A DNA stretch of 64,000 nt from an uncultured bacterium (GTDB taxonomy: Bacteria > Verrucomicrobiota > Verrucomicrobiia > Verrucomicrobiales > V1-33): contig CAJBME010000301.1 in NCBI GenBank assembly GCA_903954065.1, positions 25,555 to 89,554 on the forward strand, written 5' to 3'. Positions 39,185 to 48,464 of the stretch are shown here, piece by piece. A model generated the notes under the pieces. That model saw only the letters and a program-made list of their open reading frames with translations, was not told the origin of the DNA and did no database searches. Position 1 is the first letter of the stretch. Every line of letters begins with the position of its first letter. Made by a program: the position numbers and the translations under genes.

Positions 39185-39227
39185 CCTGACCCTGCCCGGA
39201 ACACGATTTTCCCTTGCCGGGGTCAGG
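39185..39227. other. Long hairpin followed by TAAATTTGCAACA
   Basis: CCTGACCC (39185-39192) pairs with GGGTCAGG (39220-39227) across a 27-nt loop, with TGCCCGG/CCGG around the loop edges able to add pairs. It follows the phosphodiesterase-like gene by 53 nt and could terminate it, but no T-tract is present. The wording GGGGTCAGGTAAATTTGCAA resembles, from memory, sequences found beside IS200-like REP-associated transposases, so it may be an element remnant. Confidence 0.35.
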
Positions 39228-39358
39228 TAAATTTGCAACAGTAGCAGTCACGATGGAAGGTGATACAGCCAGCACCGGGGCCATGAGGCAGAAGTTTGGC
39301 TTATCCATGCGCGCAGAGCATCGAATTTCCTCAAACCAAAAATTTCACTTGTGGGCTT

Positions 39359-39372
39359 GTGAAAAATTTCAC
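39359..39372. promoter_or_regulatory. Inverted repeat upstream of the ACIII operon
   Basis: GTGAAA-AA-TTTCAC is a perfect 6-bp inverted repeat centred 61 nt before the actA start. AAATTTCAC also occurs at 39340-39348, one site upstream in direct orientation. The arrangement could be a regulator binding site for the 20-kb respiratory cluster. No regulator gene is nearby. Confidence 0.35.
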
Positions 39373-39426
39373 AAAGTCCTGCTTCGTGTCGGTGACCGCT
39401 GACTCTGGACCTGTTTTTCCTGTCAT

Positions 39427-40077
39427 ATGGCTAACTTTTTTCCTCGTTGGAGCAACATGCTACCGCTGTGGGTGATCGTGGGGGTACTCACGATCGGGGG
39501 CATGGTGACGGCTGGAGTGACGTATTATTTCACGCCGAAGTACACGCGTGTGGGGTATACGCCGAGCCAGCCGGTGGCGTTCAGTCACCGGATCCATGCG
39601 GGTCAGCTCGGGATGGACTGCCGCTATTGTCATAGTTTTGTGGAAGAATCTGGCCATGCCAACGTGCCGGCCACGCAGACGTGTTGGAACTGTCACCAGC
39701 ATGTGAAGAAGGACAGCCCGAATTTGGCCAAGGTGGTCGAGAGCATAGAAACGGGTGAGGCTATTCCGTGGGTGAAAGTGCACCAAGTCCCGGACTACGC
39801 GTATTTTGATCACTCTGTGCACGTGAACCGCGGTGTTTCGTGTGTTGACTGTCACGGTCGGGTTGACGAGATGACCAAGGTCAGCCATGACCAGCCGATG
39901 TCGATGAGCTGGTGTCTTGACTGCCATCGGGCCCCGGAGCAGAAGTTGCGGCCGCTCGATCAGGTGACAAATCTCGGCTGGAACCCGGAGAATGTTGACC
40001 GTCAAGCACTGGGAGAGCGTCTCAAGAAGGCTTGGAATATTCACCCCCCTGAGTCCTGCGGCGCCTGCCATCGATAA
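39427..40077 (+). CDS. actA: ACIII subunit ActA, pentahaem cytochrome c
   Basis: This 216-residue protein has one N-terminal membrane helix (about 12-33) and five CxxCH haem c sites: CRYCH, CWNCH, CVDCH, CLDCH and CGACH. Five haems and one anchor match ActA of alternative complex III, the quinol:electron-acceptor oxidoreductase that replaces cytochrome bc1. It should lie on the periplasmic side and pass electrons from ActB to cytochrome c or ActE. It is the first gene of a cluster of about 20 kb on the same strand, 73 nt before actB. The ATG at 39427 is the only sensible start. Confidence 0.95.
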   Translation: MANFFPRWSNMLPLWVIVGVLTIGGMVTAGVTYYFTPKYTRVGYTPSQPVAFSHRIHAGQLGMDCRYCHSFVEESGHANVPATQTCWNCHQHVKKDSPNLAKVVESIETGEAIPWVKVHQVPDYAYFDHSVHVNRGVSCVDCHGRVDEMTKVSHDQPMSMSWCLDCHRAPEQKLRPLDQVTNLGWNPENVDRQALGERLKKAWNIHPPESCGACHR

Positions 40078-40149
40078 TTTCACTTGAGCGGGGCTGCGGC
40101 TCTGCTGGTTTCCGACCTTCAATTTTCACTTCATACTTTCGTCCACTAG

Positions 40150-43100
40150 ATGAGCAAACGCATTTGGGAGCATCCCGCCGAGCAGCCGAAGAGCCGGAAG
40201 TATTTCCGGAGTCTTGGCGAATTGGACGACACGCCCGAATTCCGGGAGTGGGTCGCCCGTGAGTTCCCGCAAGGGGCAGCCATGATGGCCGACGAAGCGG
40301 ACGCTGGGCAGTCGCGCCGCGATTTCATGAAGTTGATGGGGGCGGCCACCTCCATGGCTGGGTTTGGTCTGGCTTCTTGCCGCCGCCCCGAGTCGCGCAT
40401 TCTTCCGTATTCGAAGAATGTCGAATGGGTCATTCCCGGAAAGGCGCTTTATTATGCCACCGTGATGCCGAAGGCGGGCGGTTGTACGCCGCTGGTGGTG
40501 ACGACGTTTGAAGGCCGGCCGACGCATGTGCAGGGCAACCGCCTGCATCCGGAAAGCAATGGTTCGGTCGACGGTTTCACTCAAGCCTCGGTGCTTGATC
40601 TGTATGACCCTGACCGGGCGCGTGATTTTAAGCAGGGTGGAAAGAAATCGACGCGTGATGAATTTTTGGCGTTTTTGGACGCGCACAAGGCGGAACTGAC
40701 GGCCGGGGCGGGTCAGGGATTGGCCTTGTTGGTGGATGCGGTGCCCTCGCCCACACGCCAGCGGTTGTTGGCTCGGGTGACGGCGAAGTTCCCGAAAGCT
40801 CAGGTCTTCCGGTATGAGGCGCTTGATTTTGACGGGGCGCGGGTAGCGACCGAGCAAGTGTTTGGGGCTGGCGTGGTGCAGGTGCCTCATTTCAGTGTCT
40901 GCGAGAAGATTGTCTCGCTGGACTGTGATTTCCTTGATTTGCACCGGCCGAAGGCGGGCACGGTTTCGCGTTTCATGAATGGACGTCGGGCGATGAAGCC
41001 GGGCGATTCGATGAACCGGCTGTATGTTTTCGAAAGCCGTTATTCACTGACTGGGGGCATGGCGGACCATCGTCTGCGTGTGCATGCCAGTCAGATGATG
41101 AAAGTGACGGTGGCGCTGGCTCGGGCGGTAGCGGCGGCGACGGGTGATGCGTCACTGACGGCAGCGGCGGCGGCGGTCAAACTGGAAGGATCCTACAAGC
41201 CACGGGCTGACTACGATGCTTTTGTCGCTGAGACGGCGGCGGATTTGGTGGCCAGCAAAGGCGGTCGGGCCATGGTGTTGGCGGGTCCACAGCAGCCGGC
41301 GGCGGTGCATGCGCTTGTCGCCGGGATCAATGCGGCGCTGGGCGCCTATCAGGTGGCCGCGGGTCAGTCGGTGCCAGCCCTCGAGTTGCAGCAGCAGGAG
41401 GCCGCTCCGGCCGGTACGCTCGAGGCACTCGCTCAGGCGGTGCAAGCCGGGAGCGTGACAACCTTGGCCATCGTGTCTGCGGCGGATCCATGTTACGATG
41501 CTCCGACATCGTTGAAATGGGCGGATCTGCAAAAATCAATCAAGACAGTGGTTCACGTCGGTTTCCGTGACCGCACGGCCACCGCGCGCGCGGCCACGTG
41601 GTCGGTGCCTGGAACCCATTATCTTGAGCAGTGGGGTGACGTGCGTTCGATGAGCGGCGTCTATTCGATTGTGCAGCCGATGATCATGCCCTTGTTGGGT
41701 GGGGTTTCGGACTTGGAATTCCTTTCTTTGCTGGCCAGTGATACTCCAGTCGCGGTGAAGGTCGAGCCAGTGGCGCCGGCGGCCCCGATGAATGGCGCGG
41801 TGCCTGAAGAATCGAAGGACCCCGGTTATCTGGCGGTCCGCGAGACTTTTGCGGCTCTGGCTCCAGGCGAGGTAGAAGTGGCGTGGAGTCTGGCTTTGCG
41901 CGATGGTTTGCTGGCCGGGACCCGTTGGCCCGCCTTTACCGGCGCTCTGAAACCCGCAAGCGTTGCCACCTTGGCTGGCGGTTTTCAAGACACCGCGGCC
42001 CCGACCAAAGATGCCTTTGAAGTGACGTTGGTTCCAGATTCCAAACTCTGGGACGGTCGCTACATCAATAATGCTTGGCTGCAGGAAATGCCCGACAGCA
42101 TCTCCAAGGTGACGTGGGATAATGCGGCCCTGCTCAGCGTGCGGACCGCCACGGAGCTCGGTCTCGACAAATACCTTCGGGATGAGGCCGATACGCTCGT
42201 GATCGAAGTGGGTGGCCAGTCCGTGACCGTGCCGGTCATCGTCTCGCCAGGCCATGCCGATCATGCGATCACCATTGCCCTCGGCTATGGACAGGCTGGC
42301 AAGGGCGCCGCGGGTCCGGGTCGGGTGGGCGAGGGGACAGGCGTCAACGTCTACCCGCTGCGTGCTACCGCCGCCACTTACTGGCTCGCCGGCGCCAAGG
42401 TTACCGTCCCCGGCACCAAAGTGCCGCTCGCGACCACCCAAGAGCACCACACCATGTACGGCCGTGAACTCATTCGTGAGGGCACCGCTGAAAGATTTGC
42501 CGAAACTCCAGCCTTCGCCACGACCGAAGGCATGGATAGCCACATTCCGCCCGATTACACCTTCTACAAACAAGAAGGCCGTCAGGGACAGATTGGCGCT
42601 ACCGGTGGATTGTTCGGAACCACCCCGCACCTCTGGGATAAACAACACCAGTGGGGCATGGTCATCGACCTCAATGCCTGTATCGGCTGCCACAGCTGCT
42701 CGCTCGCTTGTCAGTCGGAAAATAACATCCCGACCGTCGGTAAACGTCAGGTCATCATCGGCCGCGACATGAACTGGATCCGCATGGACCGGTACTTCGC
42801 TGTCGATGTCGAAGGCGGTAAAGCCACCGAAGGCAAAGAATGGGAGTATGCGGAAACCTCCGGCGCCGTAGCCGGCGGAGCCGACGAAAACAGCGACCAT
42901 GCCGGGGGCCACGGCAGCGCCGAGCCTGCCCGGGAGTTGGACGATCCGGAAATGGTCGTGCAACCTGTCGCCTGCCAGCATTGCGAAGCCGCCCCGTGCG
43001 AAACCGTGTGTCCCGTCAATGCCACCGTGCACAGCGAAGACGGCCTGAATCTCATGGTCTACAACCGCTGCATCGGCACTCGCTATTGCGCGAACAACTG

Positions 43101-43710
43101 CCCGTGGAAAGCGCGTCGTTTCAATTATTTCGATTACAACAAACGCGCCAATACCGAGCGCGAAGGGTCGTTGCTCGACCTGCATCCGAATAATTTGTAT
43201 CTCGGGCCGCTCGGCGAGCTCAAGGAGGACGCCAGCCTGCGCCTGCAGAGGAATCCGAACGTCACGGTCCGTATGCGCGGGGTGATCGAAAAATGCACCT
43301 ACTGCATTCAGCGGATTGAGGCAGCCAAGATTGACCAGAAGAAGACGACTCGCCGTCAGGCGGCGGCGGCTGGGGTCAGTGATGAGAACCTCACCGTGAC
43401 GGCCGAAGACCTCCGTATCCCGACGGATACGGTCAAGACTGCATGCCAACTCGCTTGTCCGTCGGATGCCATTGTCTTTGGCAACCTGCGCGACAACAAT
43501 TCGGCGGTGTCGAAGCTGCGCGGCAACAAGGACATTGTCGGCGATGAGCACGGAGTGGATCCCCATCCGCGCAATTACCAGACGTTGCGGTATATCGGTG
43601 CCCGTCCGCGGACGAGCTACCTCGCCCGCATCAAAAACCCGAATCCGGCCCTGCTCGCGGCCAGTCCGATTGAAAAGCGCAAGGTCGGCCAGGCCTCCGC
43701 GCATATGTAA
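40150..43710 (+). CDS. actB: ACIII subunit ActB, molybdopterin-like/FeS fusion protein
   Basis: This 1186-residue fusion protein has a Tat-like motif QSRRDFMKLMGAATSMAGFG (about 55-75). A large domain (about 80-790) follows, resembling the molybdopterin oxidoreductase catalytic subunit; in ACIII this part carries no molybdenum. The C-terminal ferredoxin-like part (about 830-1186) has four Cys clusters: CIGCHSCSLAC, CQHCEAAPCETVC, CIGTRYCANNC and CTYCIQRI with CQLACPSDAIVF. These should bind three [4Fe-4S] and one [3Fe-4S] cluster. Quinol oxidation with ActC and electron transfer to ActA/ActE are the family roles. Length is typical. Confidence 0.95.
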   Translation: MSKRIWEHPAEQPKSRKYFRSLGELDDTPEFREWVAREFPQGAAMMADEADAGQSRRDFMKLMGAATSMAGFGLASCRRPESRILPYSKNVEWVIPGKALYYATVMPKAGGCTPLVVTTFEGRPTHVQGNRLHPESNGSVDGFTQASVLDLYDPDRARDFKQGGKKSTRDEFLAFLDAHKAELTAGAGQGLALLVDAVPSPTRQRLLARVTAKFPKAQVFRYEALDFDGARVATEQVFGAGVVQVPHFSVCEKIVSLDCDFLDLHRPKAGTVSRFMNGRRAMKPGDSMNRLYVFESRYSLTGGMADHRLRVHASQMMKVTVALARAVAAATGDASLTAAAAAVKLEGSYKPRADYDAFVAETAADLVASKGGRAMVLAGPQQPAAVHALVAGINAALGAYQVAAGQSVPALELQQQEAAPAGTLEALAQAVQAGSVTTLAIVSAADPCYDAPTSLKWADLQKSIKTVVHVGFRDRTATARAATWSVPGTHYLEQWGDVRSMSGVYSIVQPMIMPLLGGVSDLEFLSLLASDTPVAVKVEPVAPAAPMNGAVPEESKDPGYLAVRETFAALAPGEVEVAWSLALRDGLLAGTRWPAFTGALKPASVATLAGGFQDTAAPTKDAFEVTLVPDSKLWDGRYINNAWLQEMPDSISKVTWDNAALLSVRTATELGLDKYLRDEADTLVIEVGGQSVTVPVIVSPGHADHAITIALGYGQAGKGAAGPGRVGEGTGVNVYPLRATAATYWLAGAKVTVPGTKVPLATTQEHHTMYGRELIREGTAERFAETPAFATTEGMDSHIPPDYTFYKQEGRQGQIGATGGLFGTTPHLWDKQHQWGMVIDLNACIGCHSCSLACQSENNIPTVGKRQVIIGRDMNWIRMDRYFAVDVEGGKATEGKEWEYAETSGAVAGGADENSDHAGGHGSAEPARELDDPEMVVQPVACQHCEAAPCETVCPVNATVHSEDGLNLMVYNRCIGTRYCANNCPWKARRFNYFDYNKRANTEREGSLLDLHPNNLYLGPLGELKEDASLRLQRNPNVTVRMRGVIEKCTYCIQRIEAAKIDQKKTTRRQAAAAGVSDENLTVTAEDLRIPTDTVKTACQLACPSDAIVFGNLRDNNSAVSKLRGNKDIVGDEHGVDPHPRNYQTLRYIGARPRTSYLARIKNPNPALLAASPIEKRKVGQASAHM

Positions 43711-43749
43711 GCCCCGATCGATTTCACCTCACTTTTCAGACTACGCATC

Positions 43750-45267
43750 ATGGCCGCCACTCATCACGAGGAAACGCATCCACCGCTCGACGGACCTAGT
43801 TCGCCGGCTCAGGTGTTGCTGCGTGAACCGCTCGTTCTTCACAATCGCTCCTACTCTTGGATCACGGAGCGTATTTGCGGTATCATCGAAAAACCCCAGC
43901 CGAAACTGTGGTGGATGCTGTTCATTCCATCGGTGCTGTTGTTTTCGATCATGGCGTACCTGTTCGCCTATCTGATTGCCACGGGCGTCGGAGTCTGGGG
44001 ACAGAACCATCCGGTGGCTTGGGGCTGGGACATCACCAACTTCGTGTTCTGGATCGGTATTGGCCATGCGGGAACGTTGATTTCGGCGATTCTTTTCCTC
44101 ACGCGCCAGCGGTGGCGGACGTCGGTGGCGCGCGCGGCGGAAGCGATGACGATTTTCGCGGTCATGTGCGCCGGTCTGTATCCGGCGCTGCACGTCGGCC
44201 GCGTCTGGATGGCGTGGTTCCTCGCGCCGATTCCGAACAGCAACGCCATCTGGCAGAACTTTAAATCACCGTTGCTCTGGGACGTGTTCGCCGTCTCCAC
44301 GTACTTCACGGTCTCGGTGCTTTTCTGGTACCTCGGTCTTATTCCGGATTTGGGCACCATCCGCGACCGCTGCAAACCCGGCATTAAAAAAGCTCTCTAT
44401 GGTTTGTTCGCCCTGGGATGGCGCGGCGGCAACCGCCAGTGGAACCACTACGAAATGGCGTACTTGCTGCTGGCCGCTCTCTCGACCCCGCTGGTGCTCT
44501 CGGTGCATACCATCGTGTCGTTCGACTTCGCGACTTCGGTCGTTCCTGGCTGGCATGCTACGATCTTCCCGCCGTATTTCGTCGCTGGCGCCATCTTCGG
44601 TGGATTCGCCATGGTGCTCACCCTCATGCTCCCCGTCCGCGAAATCTACGGTCTGCAGGACTTGCTGACATGGAAGCACATCGACAACATGGCCAAGATC
44701 ATCCTGTTGACCGGGACGATCGTCGGTTACGCCTACCTCAGCGAATTGTTTATTGCTTGGTATGGCGGCAACAAATTTGAGCTGGATGCCTTCATGCTTC
44801 GCATTAAGGACGGTCCTTATGTCTGGGCGTATGTGGCCATGATGTTCTGCAACGTGGTATCGCCCCAGATTTTCTGGTTCAAGAAAATGCGGCAGAACTG
44901 GTTTGTCGTTTTCCTCGTCTGCAACTTCGTGAATGCTGGGATGTGGTTCGAGCGCTTTGTCATCATCGTCACTACGTTGGCGCGTGACTTCGTGCCGGGC
45001 GCTTGGGACATGTTTCACCCGACGTGGGTCGACATCATGACGTTTGTTGGGAGTTTTGGGTTCTTCTTGATGAATTTCTTGCTCTTCCTGCGATTCCTGC
45101 CGGTTATCGCGATTGCCGAAGTGAAGGGGATTCTGCCTCAATCTGATCCGCATGGTCGGGCCCGCGACCCGCGGTCGATCACGGAACAGGAAGTCCGCGG
45201 TGAACCAATCCCTGATGGTTTCGGTCCTGCCCCTGCTCCTGCTACCACTCATCCAATTGCCGCCTGA
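43750..45267 (+). CDS. actC: ACIII subunit ActC, NrfD-type quinol-binding membrane protein
   Basis: This 505-residue polytopic protein has about ten membrane helices of the NrfD/PsrC family ([29 protein letters not shown], then [22 protein letters not shown]). In ACIII, ActC binds quinol near ActB and may be involved in proton translocation. The cytoplasmic N-terminus is [17 protein letters not shown]. The C-terminal tail [16 protein letters not shown] is Pro/Ala-rich, one of six such tails in this cluster. It lies 39 nt after actB and 7 nt before actD. Confidence 0.94.
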   Translation: MAATHHEETHPPLDGPSSPAQVLLREPLVLHNRSYSWITERICGIIEKPQPKLWWMLFIPSVLLFSIMAYLFAYLIATGVGVWGQNHPVAWGWDITNFVFWIGIGHAGTLISAILFLTRQRWRTSVARAAEAMTIFAVMCAGLYPALHVGRVWMAWFLAPIPNSNAIWQNFKSPLLWDVFAVSTYFTVSVLFWYLGLIPDLGTIRDRCKPGIKKALYGLFALGWRGGNRQWNHYEMAYLLLAALSTPLVLSVHTIVSFDFATSVVPGWHATIFPPYFVAGAIFGGFAMVLTLMLPVREIYGLQDLLTWKHIDNMAKIILLTGTIVGYAYLSELFIAWYGGNKFELDAFMLRIKDGPYVWAYVAMMFCNVVSPQIFWFKKMRQNWFVVFLVCNFVNAGMWFERFVIIVTTLARDFVPGAWDMFHPTWVDIMTFVGSFGFFLMNFLLFLRFLPVIAIAEVKGILPQSDPHGRARDPRSITEQEVRGEPIPDGFGPAPAPATTHPIAA

Positions 45268-45274
45268 TTCTGCC

Positions 45275-45835
45275 ATGGCCGACGCACCTCTTAAACGCAC
45301 TCACGGCTATCTTGCCGAATTCGGCAGTGTTGCCGAATTGTTTCATGCCGCCGAAAAATGCCGCGACGCCGGCTTTCGGTTTTGGGACACGCATTCTCCG
45401 TTTCCGATTCACGGGATGGACGATGCCATGGGCATTAAAAAGTCCATTTTGTCATTGTTCGTCCTCATTGGCGGCTGCACGGGCGCCACGGTGGCGATTC
45501 TGCTGCAGTTTGGTACGCAGGTCGGTCTTTATCCGACGGTCGTGCAGGGTAAACCGACCAACTTGTTCACCCTTCCCGCGTATTTCCCGATTTCGTTTGA
45601 ATTAACGGTCCTCTTTTCCGCGCTCACGGCGGTTTTTGGATCGTTTGCTCTGATGAAGTTGCCGCGCCTGAATCATCCGCTTTTCAATTCCGTCAATTTC
45701 CAGCGCGTCACCGACGATGGGTTCTTCATCTGCATTGAGCAGAAAGACCCACAATTCCACCCCGAAAAAACCAAAGCCTTTCTCGAAGGACTCGGAGGCC
45801 GCAACATTGAATTGATCGAGGACGAGGTCGCCTGA
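45275..45835 (+). CDS. actD: ACIII subunit ActD (DUF3341)
   Basis: This 186-residue protein begins MADAPLKRTHGYLAEFG and has two membrane helices (about 56-80 and 100-127). The DUF3341 features FRFWDTHSPFPIHGMDDAMGI and LPRLNHPLFNSVNFQRVTDDGFF are present. ActD is a structural membrane subunit of ACIII that packs against ActC. The ATG at 45275 was chosen; an upstream in-frame opening at 45152 lies inside actC. Confidence 0.93.
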   Translation: MADAPLKRTHGYLAEFGSVAELFHAAEKCRDAGFRFWDTHSPFPIHGMDDAMGIKKSILSLFVLIGGCTGATVAILLQFGTQVGLYPTVVQGKPTNLFTLPAYFPISFELTVLFSALTAVFGSFALMKLPRLNHPLFNSVNFQRVTDDGFFICIEQKDPQFHPEKTKAFLEGLGGRNIELIEDEVA

Positions 45836-45889
45836 TCCGTTACTCCGCACACATTTTTCCCACGACCGAACCGCCTGCCATCGCCGCTC

Positions 45890-46609
45890 ATGCCCGTCTT
45901 CCGCTACATTTTTCTCAGTGCCTTTCTGATCACCTTGCTGGTGGTCGGGTGGGCCGGCTTCCGCGGTGAAGCGACCACCAAACCGCCGCTCCAGATTTTG
46001 CCGGACATGGACAACCAGGCGAAGGTCAAGTCGCAGGCGGCCAGCACGTTTTTTGCGGATGGCAAAGGTGGACGGCCGCTGGTGGCGAGCACGGTGCCGA
46101 TGGGCTTGAAGATAGCGGCTGAGAGCACGGCGACGGCACCGATCTCCGGCCCGTCTTTCAGCGTCGGCCATGATTATTACAACACGGGGCGTTTCGGTGA
46201 TTATTGGGGTGACGGCATGCCGCCGCAGGTGGCATTGGAGCCGGCCTTGATCCGCCGTGGTGCTGACCGTTACAGCATTTATTGTGCGGTGTGTCACGGT
46301 CAGACGGGTGGTGGTGACGGCGTCACCTCGAAGTACGGCGTGCCGATGGCTGCGGGGAATTTCCACCTGCCAACATTTACGGACACGGCGGATGCCAACT
46401 ACCGGACGGATGGCAACATTTTCGCGACGATCACCTACGGCAAGGGTCAAATGGGTCCATACGGGGCCATGATTCCGGTGGCTGATCGCTGGGCTATCAT
46501 CGCCTATGTGCGGACCCTGCAGATGGTGAAAGCCACGCCGGCTCCCGCTGCTGCCACCACCCCGCCTGCGCCGGTCGCGCCGACCGCCCCCGCCCAGGAA
46601 TCGAAGTAA
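45890..46609 (+). CDS. actE: ACIII subunit ActE, monohaem cytochrome c
   Basis: This 239-residue protein has an N-terminal helix (MPVFRYIFLSAFLITLLVVGW) that is a signal/anchor, and one haem c site CAVCH (about residue 131). GRGDYW-like GRFGDYWGDGMPP before it is typical. In ACIII, ActE receives electrons from ActA and passes them to the oxidase or soluble cytochrome. The C-terminal tail (ATPAPAAATTPPAPVAPTAP) is Pro/Ala-rich. It lies 9 nt before actF. Confidence 0.93.
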   Translation: MPVFRYIFLSAFLITLLVVGWAGFRGEATTKPPLQILPDMDNQAKVKSQAASTFFADGKGGRPLVASTVPMGLKIAAESTATAPISGPSFSVGHDYYNTGRFGDYWGDGMPPQVALEPALIRRGADRYSIYCAVCHGQTGGGDGVTSKYGVPMAAGNFHLPTFTDTADANYRTDGNIFATITYGKGQMGPYGAMIPVADRWAIIAYVRTLQMVKATPAPAAATTPPAPVAPTAPAQESK

Positions 46610-46618
46610 TCTGCTGCC

Positions 46619-47977
46619 ATGAGTCATCACTTTGTATCAGTCTCCACCCTGCCTGCCGGCGGCGAGAAGCTCGATCTGTCCCGGATCGGAAAATGGACCG
46701 CGTTGCTCCGCCTTGGGGCGATTGCCGGGCTTGTGTTGTCGGCCGTTTTGTTTGTGGCGGGCGGCGCCATCAAGATTGGCAGCAAGGATTTTGTCAGCGG
46801 TGAAGCGATCAGCTACACGGTGCGGGAGGCGTTCAGCTATTCGTGGTTGTTCGCGTTCTATGTGTTCTTTACACTCGCTCTGGGCGGTCTGTTCTGGACG
46901 CTTTTGCACAATGCCTCCAACTCAAGTTGGGGCGTGGTCATCCGCCGCCTGCCGGAAACACTGGCGGTGCAGTTCGTGCCGTTGCTCTTTCTTGGGCTGC
47001 CGCTGCTCTTCCCGCAAGTACGCGAAACTCTGTGGACCTGGATGCATGACCATAGCGTGGCCGCTAAAAGCGGAGAAGCCGGCTCGTTGAAGGACGCGCT
47101 GCACCACAGCAACCACCTGCTGTATCATAAGCTCAACTACCTCACCCTCTGGTGGGGCGCCGTCCCGGGATTCATCCCGCGCTTTTTCATCTATTTCTTG
47201 CTTCTCGGTGTGGGAGCGTACGCCCTGCGCGGCTGGTCCGTCAGTCAGGACACCACTGGTGACGTTCGCCCGACGCTCTCGGCCCGGCGGTTCTCCTGCG
47301 GCTGGCTGCCATTGTTCGCCATCAGTCTGACCTTTGCCGGCTTCGACTGGATCAAGGGGCTCAATTACGCTTGGTTCTCGACCATGTTCGGCGTCAACGT
47401 CTTCGCTGGTTCCGCGGTCGCGTCGATGGCTCTCCTCATTGTCATCACAGTCACACTTTTCGAGAATGGTTACTTGAAGCGCGTGCTGACCGCTGAGCAC
47501 CTGCACCTGATGGGCAAGTTGATGCATGCGTTTACCATCTTCTGGGCCTACATCGCTTTCAGTCAGTACTTTCTGATCTGGTACGCGAACATCGCGGAAG
47601 AAACCCAGTTTTACGCGATTCGTAACACCGGCGGCTGGAATTATTACAGCACTTTCCTGGTCACCATCGGCCACTTCTTCATTCCATTCATTCTATTGCT
47701 GCCGCGCGCTGCGAAGAAAAACTTCAAACGTGTTCGGGCTATTGCGCTCTGGATCCTTTTTGCCCACGTGTGCGAAGCGTATTGGTTCATCATCCCAGAA
47801 CGCGGACCCAAATTGGCGGACCAGCCAGCCATCATTTGGGCGGTGATGCTCGATGCCGCTGCCTTTGTCACTATCGGTTGTGTCGTGGCTCTGACTTTCC
47901 TCAAATCGCTGGCCCAGCACAGCCTGTACCCCTGCGGTGATCCCCGTCTGCAGGAGTCGATCAACGTCATTAACTAA
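46619..47977 (+). CDS. actF: ACIII subunit ActF, NrfD-like membrane protein
   Basis: This 452-residue integral membrane protein has about ten helices. WASYWF-like segments and SQYFLIWYANIAEETQFY followed by WNYYSTFLVTIGHFFIPF match ActF, the second NrfD-like ACIII subunit. It contacts ActC and ActD and is thought not to bind quinol itself in the known structures. The N-terminal cytoplasmic segment is about 30 residues long. It is the last recognisable core ACIII gene in the cluster. Confidence 0.92.
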   Translation: MSHHFVSVSTLPAGGEKLDLSRIGKWTALLRLGAIAGLVLSAVLFVAGGAIKIGSKDFVSGEAISYTVREAFSYSWLFAFYVFFTLALGGLFWTLLHNASNSSWGVVIRRLPETLAVQFVPLLFLGLPLLFPQVRETLWTWMHDHSVAAKSGEAGSLKDALHHSNHLLYHKLNYLTLWWGAVPGFIPRFFIYFLLLGVGAYALRGWSVSQDTTGDVRPTLSARRFSCGWLPLFAISLTFAGFDWIKGLNYAWFSTMFGVNVFAGSAVASMALLIVITVTLFENGYLKRVLTAEHLHLMGKLMHAFTIFWAYIAFSQYFLIWYANIAEETQFYAIRNTGGWNYYSTFLVTIGHFFIPFILLLPRAAKKNFKRVRAIALWILFAHVCEAYWFIIPERGPKLADQPAIIWAVMLDAAAFVTIGCVVALTFLKSLAQHSLYPCGDPRLQESINVIN

Positions 47978-48004
47978 TCTCCGCGACCTTCATTTTCCCA
48001 TACC

Positions 48005-48406
48005 ATGGACGATTCTCAGGAAAACCCGATGCTGCGGTTCAAAGCCTTCTGGCTCACCTTGGGCCTCATGCTGCTCTTTGCTGTGGCCGGCTTCGCCTTC
48101 CGCGCGGCAAGTGCCCCCGGCGAGGAATTGGATGCCGGGGCCGAGCTCCAGCGGCTGGCTACTCTGTCCGAACTGCGGAAAGCTGAAAAGTCCGCGGTCG
48201 AAGCAACCGGCCTGACCTATCACGACACCGAAGGCGGCCACCTGACCCGCGTCAGCGTGCCGGATGCCATCATTGAAAAAGCTTTGGCGAAATTGAAATC
48301 CCAGCCTGCCCGCAAAACCGAACTGCTCATCCCTGGAAGTAAAACTTTCCTCGAGAAGCAGGCCGGTACTCATGATCCTGCCGAGTCGGCCTTTTTGACC
48401 CAATAA
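48005..48406 (+). CDS. Small single-pass membrane protein of the ACIII cluster
   Basis: This 133-residue protein has one membrane helix (about 15-37, FWLTLGLMLLFAVAGFAFRA) followed by a periplasmic, charged domain of about 95 residues (RLATLSELRKAEKSAVEATGLTYHD). It sits between actF and the ccoN-like gene, 28 nt after actF. No haem or metal motif is present. It may be an accessory subunit of ACIII, comparable with the small ActG/ActH subunits of some species, or a linker to the next complex. No family was recognised. Confidence 0.75.
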   Translation: MDDSQENPMLRFKAFWLTLGLMLLFAVAGFAFRAASAPGEELDAGAELQRLATLSELRKAEKSAVEATGLTYHDTEGGHLTRVSVPDAIIEKALAKLKSQPARKTELLIPGSKTFLEKQAGTHDPAESAFLTQ

Positions 48407-48464
48407 TTTCGGCCCATTACCGGCCGATTCCCGGCCCATTCGCGACCCTATTTTGACGACACCC

